From positions 97,887,190 through 97,951,189 of the forward strand of contig NC_084663.1 of the NCBI RefSeq assembly GCF_028389875.1: 64,000 nt of DNA, in the 5' to 3' direction. Origin of the DNA: Rhea pennata. Taxonomy: Eukaryota; Chordata; Aves; Rheiformes; Rheidae. The number at the start of each line of letters is the position of its first letter. Position 1 is the first letter of the stretch. Under the pieces are notes generated by a model, which did not search any database, was not told where the DNA came from, and saw nothing but the letters and a program-made list of their open reading frames with translations. This document shows positions 33,881-64,000 of the stretch, in pieces. The position numbers and the translations under genes are program-made.

Positions 33881-36800
33881 GTAGGTTTTGGTCATTTTGT
33901 TTTGGAAAAATAACTAAGACAACTACTGCTCTTTTAATAGTGAATTAAGTGAAGCACTGTTAAAGTAATAATGGTAAAGAATGAATCTGTGTTAAGGTAA
34001 AGCACTCTTGAAGCAAAAGAGGACTGGAAGGTCACTGCACAAATGGCCATGGTCATTGCACACATTGAGCCCCCAGGCTGTGCTTCACCTTTCTGCTAGT
34101 GGTCACCTTTATGCAGCTCGGCCGGTGGAGTACATCATATGACTGCTCAGCAGCCACTTCTGTACAAAGACAGCTGGCTTGGTCATTGTCAACTAATACT
34201 GAAAGTGATTTGAAGTAAATTGATTCACTTTGTACTGAAGGTGCTGAGGAAAAGTAATTTGGACTGTCCCGGGAAGTTGGGGTAGGGTTCGGTGACATTG
34301 GTTGCGGTGGTGAAGCCATTTCAAGAAGTTGCACGATTGCATCCTTGTTTTTTATGTGATGGTACAACCATTTGGGATTGTGTGAGGTTTATTTGTAACC
34401 CAGATCATTGCAACATGGGCATGTCATGGTGTAAGTGAAAGGCAAACTGCAGCCTGAGGGTCAGGACTCCTTCAACCGGTTTTCATGTTGGGGGTATTTT
34501 TGTGGTACTTTTGGAAATCATTTGAAGCTCTGGTGCTAAGGTGGAGGTGTGCTTGTTTGAATATATAGGTGTTTAGTCCAGTTACCTACTTAAACTGATT
34601 AGAAGTTCAAAGACAAGAGCCCTGCATTATAATACTAAGTGGAATAAAGTGGAGTAAAGATACCACTGCTGCTCCACCCTTTCTATCCTGGAAACTTGTG
34701 CTGAGGATTACAGCAAATCCATATAGGGGCATGTTTTTGAAGCCAGCAGTAGGAATATTCTACCTACCAGAGCGTTTTTGTCAGGGGAAAGGAGGAGCAG
34801 AAGTATGTACATAGACTGTATTTAATCTAACTTATTCAGTAACACTTATGTGCTTTAGGTTCTAGAAAACAGACAACAGTATTGGGACAGTTTTCTAGAG
34901 ACTGCATCCTCCCTTGCTTTTTTCCACGTGGTAATGATGTAGTAATTTACTGGAAGATAAAGGACAAAAACGTACATAGCTACTACTATCAGAGAGATCA
35001 ACTGGGAAACCAAGACATGGACTACAGAAACAGAACACTCCTTTTTCATGAGGACATTGGTAGTGGAAATGCCTCCTTGAAACTTAGTAACCTGACCTTT
35101 ACTGATGAGGGCCTTTATCATTGCTATGTGGGAACACAGCAAACTAAAACAGAAGAGGATGTCATGCTGCACATAAGAGGTTAGTGAGATATCAAAACTG
35201 CTTGGATTGCACCAATAGAAATTGGATTACACCATGTTATTTGTCACATGGAACTGAAATTCTCCAACCCAAAAGATGCTCTGTTTGGCCTGTTAATGTT
35301 CCCGTGCAATTTATTTTCTCTGATAAAATATTGTTGCAACAGAAGTTGAAAAATCATAGTGCAGAGTTCGTTCTCATAACCTACTGCATGGTGATTTGTA
35401 CAGAGTAATGAAATAGCATATGTGAGTTTTAAACACACAATGTGGATTCTTGCAATAGTATAAACCCCAGTATTGACAGTAAATAATGCTATACTGTCTT
35501 CTGAAACAAAACAGATTAAATTTTTCTCAGTTATGTTTATTTGCCCCAATAATAGTTTAAAAGTCCAATCACTTTAAGTTAAAAAATATTTTGAAAGTAA
35601 TAGGACTTTTTTATATTTACAGTTTCCTCTTATTATGCACTGGAATACCAAAAGACAGACACAGAAAGGATGCTGAAGTGCTCTGCCTTTCTTACTTACC
35701 CAATGCCACGTATAACTTGGACACAAGGCAATACATTCATCCAACAAACAAATCTGGAGGAAACCAGGGTTGGAATTCTCTATACTGTTAGAAGTGACCA
35801 GAACATTACAAACACATCTGTGCCTTACCAGTGTCATATTTACCTCCCTCATGAAGAGTGGATTGCTGAATGGAAGATAGAAGGTAAGAACGAACTACAG
35901 TTGCTTCCTGCATCATTGCTGAATCACTGGCTTTTCTCTGAATTCCTTTTTCTTTATTTGTTTCACGTTTTGAGAGGTGCATAGTAATTGATCTTTGCAC
36001 TCTGTTGAGCTGAGCCAAAATATATGAAAATCTTACTGTAGCTGTGGGTTATTCAAGGAAGGATTGCCAGGAACATAGATCAAGCCTTCTGCTATAGATA
36101 TGTATGTTCCCTATTCAATCCATTTCCTGTTCTTTGCCTGAGTTTATTCAGTACCATTTGATTTTCTTTTACTCAAAATGCATTCTTACGCACCCAGGTT
36201 CAGTGTATGGGGAGCATGGGAAGGAAGAGCAGCAAGCACTGTTCAGATCTGGGCAAACAGCAGCTTATTTTGTTAGTTAAGTAAGAAAGAGCAGTGCTGT
36301 GAAATTTAAAGTCTGCATTTTGTCCTGCTCATGCAATCCCAGGTATTCACTAGAAATACAGTTCGGTAAGTAACTGGTGCCTTTAAACCTCAAGTATCTC
36401 TTAGGAAATATTTCTTAATTGGACCAACAGCAATGCAAGAGCAGTTCCCTTGTCAGATATGCTTGGCTACCTCCATTGCCCTGATTTTCCCCTAACACGG
36501 CTAGAACTCTCTCCATTCACAGTCTTCTATACACACTTCAGGACAATCACATTGTTTTTAATTTACATATAATAGCACACAGTTACAGTAGGTTTCAAGC
36601 ATGATATCCTATTAGGTAACAAGTGTACTATGAATGTCTCTAATAAATTTGTCCTTCGAACTGGAAGAGAAAACGCTACATTTCGTTACATTTTTGTTTG
36701 AATTTACACGCATCCACCAGTTGTCTCAACAGAATGCTTTGAGAACGTACTGCTTTCATTTTTGTTAGATAGCAGCAGCCCAGTTAGTTTTGTTTTTTTT

Positions 36801-39800
36801 TCCCTAATGGCTTTCAGCCCCACTCTGACTAGGATGGGTATTCATTGAATGTAAATGTTCATTACAAACAGATAAAGGATTTAAGTCTGCAATATGTAAA
36901 AGTTATTTCTAACTATTTTTAAACTAAATATAATCATTTTATTTTAATAAAGCAAAATGCATTGTAACAACAGCTTTGTTCTTTCAGTATGCAGGTATCT
37001 GATTAGTTGCATTTTCTCTCCACTCCCTGCACTTAGAATTTAATGCTGGTTTAAGCAGTACACTCAGACTAGGCTGAATCACTTTTACTAGTATCTCCCA
37101 GGAACTGAAACCAAGTAGAAGAGAGATAGTCGCATGAAAACAAGACCAGTTTTCATAAGTATAGACTAACACCAATTAATCAGATTTTTTTTATATAGGT
37201 TTGTTTTGAAAAGCCCCTGCATTTCTTAATATCGCTTAAAAAAAATCCAAATTCAGATATTTGTAGAAGCTTACTGTGATATTTGAATACTATATCAAAA
37301 TAATGAAATATGTTTTTAGAATTGCACATTGTAGTACAATCAGTTTAAATTTCAGACAAATTTAAATAACTGTGAAAATATTTTCCAAAATATTCCTGAG
37401 GGTTTTTCAATTATCTGTTTCAGAGCAACTGTCCAGTGTGGAAGGAAATAGCACTGCAATTCCTTGTGAATACATTAATTACACTACAAAGGGTTTCAAT
37501 GTTGTCTGGACAATAAACAGACATGCAGTCATTTCGGTCCTGGCCTCCTTCAATGGTACATCTCACTCTGGCCAGCCACGAGCCCAGATTAACCAAGCTG
37601 ACTTTTCACTGATATTAAATGATCTTACTACAAATGACAGTGGAGAATATCTTTGTAATATTTCAACACCTCACTACACAAGACTTATTGTGAGAACTTT
37701 GCATGTTGGTAAGTCAATACTGTTTTTACATCAGAGGATGGGAGCCTGTGGGGGGAATGCAGAGGAATAGGGTCAATCAAATCTGTGAATTATTGAGAAA
37801 AAACATCTTGCACAATAGATATAGGTGGATAGAAGAGATTCTGTGTTGGAGTTGACTTAGGAGAAAAAAGGTTGCCTAAAATGTATTTATTTAAAGAATG
37901 GAAGATTGTATTTCTGCAGTCAACAGCTTATTATGGTAAAAGGTCTGAAAACTGGTGAATGCCATTATTTCCCATTGACTGCATTCAGAACTGAGAGCTC
38001 AGAGCAACATACAGAATCAACTTCTAGATAGCTGTGTTTAAAGGTAGCAGGAGCATGCAGGGAAGCCCAAGAATGTGGTATAAATTTTCTCTATAGTTTT
38101 TTCCTGCTGAAAAAAAGCTTGTTGAGGAGAACACACAGTTACTGATATTTTAAAAGTTTTTTTTTGACTTAATACATATATTTGTATGCATGCCAAAGTT
38201 CTATGAACTCTAGATTTGTGGCTGTGAACTTTTAGCTACAGTTATTTCGTTATCTCCAGTTTCCAGGAGAGTTGCTGATTGAATTTCCCACCTGCTGAAA
38301 ATTCTTACTGAAGATTAAAAATTTACTTCAGCTTTCTAAAATTATAGTGAAAACAAATTACATTTTTTTAAAAAAATAGTATGTTGTGTGAGAAGCTATC
38401 TCCTTGAACTGGCAGTTTGAAGGTAGAAAAAGGAAAACCATTCAACTAATAGCAGATAGGAATCTTAAGCAATTATTTGCAGTCACTTAAAAGACCATTT
38501 TGGTTTTTAAGCAAGATGGGAACTTGACACAAGTTGGTAGAATGGCATGAAAAATAAAGGCAACATAGCAGAAAAGGAAATAGAATAAACTGCAAATTGT
38601 TGTGTTCCCTCCTCTGCCCCTCAATAGCTTAGTTTCAGTCTACAGACTTGGTTAGGGCTGTGTTTTAAGACTTTTCACTGGTATGTGATATGTTTTAAGT
38701 GTCAATGGGTATATAAAGTCTGAAGGAGGTGGGGAGTTACTTTAAAGAAAACTTTTCTGTCAAACGCTTCCTTGCAGCTCAAAAGCCAGCATCATCTTCC
38801 TTGTCCTGTAAACCTAATATTGTACCTCTGAAGCAGAGGATACAGGACACCTCCAAGGTTTACACATCCAACGGATGCTCCTAACTTAGGTGTGGAGTCC
38901 ATTAGGCTTTCTGTAAATTTACTCGGGGGAGGAGATAGAGAGAGAGAGGAGAGGGAGCGCTAGCTCTCCAGTCCAAATTTGATCAGAATTGTCTTTTACA
39001 AATGCCTTTCTCTGGTCCCTAGCTGCAGAGGGACCTTGCAGCAGCAAAGAATGATACAAATCCTTTCCTTAGTGGCTAAATTATTATGACACTCAGAATT
39101 TTTCTACTCATGGACCAAAAATGCGTTATATGGAATTAGGAAAACATTTACCAAAGAGATTAGCATTCTCTTGGCAGCACAGACTGAAAGCATAGGGTGA
39201 CTGGATAGAGACAGTAGGGCATAAGTATGATGGATAGTGGTAATAGCACAGCAGCTGTGCAACCATCACTAAGATTTCCAAGCATCCTTGAAAGGGAGAC
39301 TTCTAAAGGAAAAACTAGATAAATTTGCAGTACTTGTGGACGTCTTCCTTTGCGTAAAGGAAGGTCTCCGCTCTACCAAAAGAACTGACAGGATGTAAGC
39401 ATACATCTGCATGTGGGAGAGAACCAAGCTAAGACAATGACTAGATTAACTGTTCTGGCAATTTCATTTTTCATGGCTGGACAACCATAGGGAGTTTTCA
39501 GAGAAGAATAAAAAAAAAACTAACAGGACAGAGCAGCAGAAAGGAAAGCTGAAGTGGAAGAAATCTTTCTTCAAAAAAAGAGAAAGAAAAGAAAGAAATG
39601 AGTCTTGTGAGTCTGAGTGGTTTCAGGTTGTTGAAATCAGCTAACTGGAGTGATGAGGGGCTCAGTGCCATATAGAACCAACCTCTACTAGAGTGGGCTC
39701 TTCTCTGGAGTCTGTTGTTATCATTTCAGAATCTGCTGCTGCTTGTGCTCACCTGCACTAAATGGTTGCGTCGTAAAGTTGGGAAATGTTCCAGATGCAA

Positions 39801-41896
39801 ATTGCAAATATTTCACAACAGAAATCAAAATCTGTGGTCCAGGCTCAGTAGCGCTTACTGAGTTGTTCTGTAGGTAATTGGTAATACTATTAATGGCACA
39901 TAGCACTATAACTGGAATTAGTGTTTACCAGATGAGGCAATTGCTTGTTTTTAAATAGGGCTTGAATTAAGAAATCCTCAGATTATCTGAGAACATACAG
40001 AATTCTGTATCAATGCAATTAAGTAAAATAATCTGCTCTCTCCTATTCACACTTAAGTCATTAAAGTATCAATTTCAAGTCTTTCGTTATACTATAGTCA
40101 AGTAATTTGGTCATTATTGCATTATTAACATCAAAAAGAAACTGAGAGGTTTTCCCTAAATCATAGTTTTAAAATTATAAATAAAGGAAAAATCATAGTT
40201 TGATATACTTGTTGAATAACAGCAAACATTACTTTTGCAGTGTAAGGACTTAACTCGTTGGTATTTATATTTTTAAAGAAAAGTCAGATAATTCAGATTC
40301 CACCTGGATAACTGTAGGAGTGATCATTTCAGTGGCTGTGATATGCACCTGTGGCTATTTCTTCTTCAAGGTATGTACAGTCATTTTTTTGTACTATTCA
40401 GATGAAATTCAGACCTTGAGTGTTTCACTGAAATGTAAATTTGATTTCTATAGCTTAAAAGCATGCAAACAGAAACTGAAAATGTAAAATGATAAATATC
40501 TAAGCATAAGGAAATTGTCCTCATGTTTGCTGTTTTCTTTGACCAGAAGCGCTCTGGGACTACCTACACAATAGTATTTTAGTTGTAAAAATGCGAGCAT
40601 GCACTTCCCTTGACCAGATGTTCTCCTCTGCTCCATAAAAAGATCAGAAAGTTGATTACAATTCACGAATACCTTTTGATAAGTTGCTTTAAAACTAATC
40701 AAATATTGTTTAATTTTCTCATGTTTCTCGTGTTTAAGGAAGAAAAAAGAAACCCCAAACAGACCCTCAAACAGTGCACAGACCTAGTCTGCAGTGAGGC
40801 CAAAAACTATATCCAGTTCTCATGCTGCAATAAAGACAGTTGCTTGCATATTGCTGTATTTTTTTTGCCTCAATCTTTTTCATTCCTCAGCCGGTCAGAA
40901 TTTAAGCCTAGTTGGACTTAATTGCTTACACCTTATGCCGTCTTTTCCATCCACGCCATCCCATCTGTCCTTCTTTTGCACTAAACGTTTGTGGTGAACA
41001 GAACTTGACCTATAGGCTTCCCAGTTATTCCGTGACAATAGATTTCATGCTCAAGCATGAGGCTACATCTGTTTTGTAGAATTCTCTGTCCTTCCTTTGC
41101 GTTTATAGTGAGTATCCTGAAACAAAACCAAAACCATTTTTTTTTAAAAAAAACCCAGCTTTTGCTCTTATTTTTTAACGTAAAACTTCCTGTGATTGAC
41201 AGCGTGACCCTATCCATAGAGAGAGTTACCTTAGCACTCCTCTGGGCCTTAAGATTTTGACACCCCAAATTCGAAAATCTTTAGGAGACTTTTTACAATG
41301 GCTACCATGAGATGATAATTATGCATCAGCATGCAAACACTTGAATGGTTGAGTCTCAATCTTTTCTCATTTTGCCCCCGTGTTCTTGCTTGTTCCTTTT
41401 TAGTCAGTTGTAACTCTGACCAACTTCTGAGATGCAGCTGTTACAGTTCATTGAAAAAAATGTAGATACCAAAGCTTGAAAGAATTAGACAAGATTCCTT
41501 TAACTTGAGACTTCCTGACACCTTTAACATACTGTATTCAGAGGAAGCAGAACAGCCTTCAGGTTAACACAGTTCTGTTGCATTGATGGAGGCATGGATG
41601 GAAAAAACAGGATTTTTCTGCACTCGTACATAGATGCTGCTTTAACTCAGCTAATGTCAAAACAGAAAATACCCTTACATCTGTAAGGAGCATGTCTTTT
41701 TCTGTTCTTACTAGAAGATTAATTTTACACATCGTTAGTTCTTACAAACGTTTTTGCTTTGGCTAGAGTTACAACAAAAGAAGCAGCATCATCTAAGCCC
41801 CTTGACGTACCAAAAGGAAAAACCCTCTCTGCAAACACAGATGCTCCTGAGATTGCTGCTAAAAAAAGAAGCGTGAAAGAACAAAAACTTCCTTGA
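33817..41896 (+). CDS. HHLA2: HHLA2, B7-family immune checkpoint ligand
   Basis: HHLA2 (B7-H7/B7-H5) is a type I membrane protein on antigen-presenting cells. In humans it stimulates T and NK cells through TMIGD2 and inhibits through KIR3DL3; avian receptors are unknown to me. Well-supported exons are 33817-33880, 34859-35179, 35623-35883, 37424-37708 and 40279-40370, all joined in frame (341 residues). They give a signal peptide (1 to about 21), IgV (22-128), IgC (129-215), a second IgV (216-310) and a transmembrane helix (about 317-339). This V-C-V plan is the human one. Each Ig domain keeps its B- and F-strand Cys pair, and the ectodomain has about ten N-glycosylation sequons. The tail is uncertain: it may end at 40921, or splice on to 41767/41769 and end as late as 41896; the range given covers both. 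Identity also rests on synteny with IFT57 and MYH15. Confidence 0.88.
33881..34858 (+). other. HHLA2 intron after the signal exon
   Basis: 0.98 kb; a 104-codon antisense frame at 34053-34367 is the only structure seen, with no recognised homology. Confidence 0.8.
34859..35179 (+). CDS. HHLA2: HHLA2 IgV domain 1 exon
   Basis: 107 codons, phase 1-1, residues 22-128. Key landmarks are RDCILPC (B strand), VVIYWKIKD, the human-like [11 protein letters not shown], and [10 protein letters not shown] (F strand). N-sequons are at NRT, NAS and NLT. Acceptor CTTTAG|GT, donor AAGAG|GTTAGT. Confidence 0.9.
35180..35622 (+). other. HHLA2 intron between IgV1 and IgC
   Basis: 0.44 kb, AT-rich; nothing recognised. 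Confidence 0.8.
35623..35883 (+). CDS. HHLA2: HHLA2 IgC domain exon
   Basis: 87 codons, phase 1-1, residues 129-215. [17 protein letters not shown] carries the B-strand Cys and core Trp, and PYQCHIY the F-strand Cys. Sequons NIT and NTS are present. Acceptor TTTACAG|TTTCC, donor GAAG|GTAAGA. Confidence 0.9.
35884..37423 (+). other. HHLA2 intron between IgC and IgV2
   Basis: 1.54 kb; nothing recognised. Confidence 0.8.
37424..37708 (+). CDS. HHLA2: HHLA2 IgV domain 2 exon (third Ig)
   Basis: 95 codons, phase 1-1, residues 216-310. Landmarks are [26 protein letters not shown] and [10 protein letters not shown], closely matching the third human domain. Sequons are NST, NYT, NGT, NDS and NIS. 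Acceptor TTTCAG|AGC, donor GTTG|GTAAGT. Confidence 0.93.
37709..40278 (+). other. HHLA2 intron before the transmembrane exon
   Basis: 2.57 kb; contains a (GA)n-type patch at 38934-38957 and a purine-rich AAAGAGAAAG patch at 39572-39599. No exon or transposon recognised. Confidence 0.8.
40279..40370 (+). CDS. HHLA2: HHLA2 transmembrane exon
   Basis: Short stalk (EKSDNSDS), then a hydrophobic segment, [19 protein letters not shown], ending in FFFK. Phase 1 to phase 0. Acceptor TTAAAG|AA, donor AAG|GTATGT. Confidence 0.88.
40371..40738 (+). other. HHLA2 intron after the transmembrane exon
   Basis: 0.37 kb; nothing recognised. Confidence 0.7.
40739..40921 (+). CDS. HHLA2: HHLA2 cytoplasmic-tail exon, end uncertain
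   Basis: Acceptor GTTTAAG|GAAG continues the frame as [13 protein letters not shown]. Read through, it stops at TAA 40919-40921 (tail of 60 residues). A good internal donor, CTGCA|GTGAGG, at 40793/40794 would give a 55-base exon (phase 0 to 1) spliced to 41767 or 41769. An AATAAA at 40829-40834 lies before the read-through stop, which argues against that version. The tail does not resemble the human one. Confidence 0.45.
   Translation, partial: EEKRNPKQTLKQCTDLVCSEAKNYIQFSCCNKDSCLHIAVFFLPQSFSFLSRSEFKPSWT
40829..40834 (+). terminator. Possible premature poly(A) signal in HHLA2
   Basis: AATAAA followed about 25-30 bases later by TGTATTTTTTTTGCC, a good U/GU-rich element. It lies 3' of the candidate donor at 40793, so it would normally be intronic if that donor is used. 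Confidence 0.35.
40988..41100 (+). repeat. 113-bp direct repeat, copy A
   Basis: Matches 42963-43075 at 111 of 113 positions in the same orientation, offset 1975 bases. The two differences are adjacent (AACTTGACC here, AACTCAACC in copy B). It contains a near-perfect hairpin, CATGCTCAAGCATG. Flanks are unrelated. No known element was recognised. Confidence 0.95.
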
Positions 41897-42055
41897 ACAG
41901 CGAGGTTGAGTTACAGTCAGAAGCAAATGGAAATGTAATTATCTGAGCAACAGTAACAAGCAAAGAAACTGGCAGAAAAACTGTTCAAATCAACTGACAT
42001 TTCTATACAATGAGTCTGCTCAAAAGACTGAAAATAAAATGAAATTTCATAGAAG
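41767..42055 (+). other. HHLA2: Putative HHLA2 last exon and 3' UTR
   Basis: A pyrimidine-containing acceptor (TTTTGCTTTGGCTAG|AG) is followed about 265 bases later by AATAAA, so the span looks like a terminal exon. Two AGs are possible. After the transmembrane exon directly, the 41767 start gives SYNKRSSII and a stop. After the 40739-40793 exon, 41769 gives a 42-residue hydrophilic tail ending KEQKLP (TGA 41894-41896), while 41767 gives another open frame ending LLKKEA. Sequence alone does not decide. Confidence 0.5.
42033..42038 (+). terminator. HHLA2: HHLA2 poly(A) signal
   Basis: AATAAA on the plus strand, 137 bases after the latest possible HHLA2 stop. Cleavage would fall at about 42050-42060. 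Confidence 0.6.
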
Positions 42056-42078
42056 AAAAAGGTTCAGTTTTGAGGGGT

Positions 42079-42084
42079 TTTATT
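42079..42084 (-). terminator. Alternative distal MYH15 poly(A) signal
   Basis: AATAAA on the minus strand. If used, the MYH15 3' end would reach about 42060 and abut or overlap the HHLA2 end. Confidence 0.3.
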
Positions 42085-42337
42085 TTTCAGTATAGAGGGA
42101 AGAGAGGGCTTGCTATTTTGCTGACTTACAGAACTGGTGCAGACACTAACTGGCAGGACAGATATAAGCAGCAAGTGGCTGTGGATTTTAATCTGTGCTG
42201 CTTTAACTGTCTGCATATAAAGGACAGACGGCTGTGAAACGTGATTGGATTTGCCCTTGGTTTTGAATTTGTCAAGAGAGCTGCCAATTAAGATTTGTTC
42301 CAACATAATGAAATGGGCAATCAGCAGAATGTAATCT

Positions 42338-42343
42338 TTTATT
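42338..42343 (-). terminator. MYH15: MYH15 poly(A) signal
   Basis: AATAAA on the minus strand, 183 bases after the MYH15 stop; a short 3' UTR of this size is usual for sarcomeric myosin genes. Confidence 0.55.
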
Positions 42344-42525
42344 GATCCCTGGGGCTAGGCAAAATAGAAATACAAAGGAACAAATGGAATACACTAAGCA
42401 GTTTCTTTGGATTTTCACTTGATATTTATTTCTGTAAGTAAGTGCCTATTTTTTGCTACTTATGCTTTCAGTTGTGCAGCTGATTATGTGAAGCATCTTC
42501 TCATAACTGTCAACGTGGATGGTAT

Positions 42526-64000
<21,475 letters not shown>

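Noticed and set aside
40988-41260. Extra myosin or immunoglobulin exon around the 113-bp repeat
   Set aside because: No heptad or Ig pattern in any frame, no paired splice sites of fitting phase, and the same block recurs 2 kb away.

Overview
The window is vertebrate nuclear DNA, almost certainly from a bird. It is AT-rich with one CpG island, its genes are split by GT-AG introns, and it carries a 5'-truncated CR1 LINE and a SINE with a tRNA-Ile-like head and a CR1 tail. Both repeat types are typical of avian genomes. The SINE resembles the tRNA-Ile/CR1 chimera known from zebra finch, but that does not fix the species. No bacterial, viral or CRISPR-type content was seen.

Layout: 1-9.8 kb is intergenic, with an old amniote repeat near 0.8 kb and the CR1 LINE at 8.0-8.6 kb. 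From 12.1 to 29.6 kb the minus strand carries IFT57, a subunit of the ciliary intraflagellar transport complex. It has eleven exons that join into an uninterrupted 421-residue protein. A CpG island at about 29.0-30.2 kb holds the IFT57 start codon and, divergently, the probable non-coding first exon of HHLA2. From 33.8 to about 42.05 kb the plus strand carries HHLA2, a B7-family immune checkpoint protein with a signal peptide, three Ig domains and a transmembrane segment; only its cytoplasmic tail is uncertain. From 42.5 kb to the right edge the minus strand carries the 3' half of a sarcomeric myosin heavy chain. Synteny and sequence identify it as MYH15 (ventricular-type myosin in birds). Seventeen exons encode the last 903 residues of the coiled-coil rod, and the head and 5' exons lie beyond 64000.

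The order IFT57 - HHLA2 - MYH15 and the orientations (-, +, -) match human 3q13, so this is an ordinary conserved autosomal locus. The three genes do not form a pathway. Their links are positional: IFT57 and HHLA2 appear to share a divergent promoter containing an RFX-type X-box, and HHLA2 and MYH15 converge with poly(A) signals a few tens to hundreds of bases apart. I found no new multi-gene system. The points most worth checking are the shared promoter and its strong upstream ORF, the overlapping 3' ends, a 113-bp direct repeat (111/113 identical) on both sides of that convergence, the chimeric SINE, and the unresolved HHLA2 tail.

Exon borders were worked out by hand from reading frame, splice consensus and remembered protein families. 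No alignment or database search was run.
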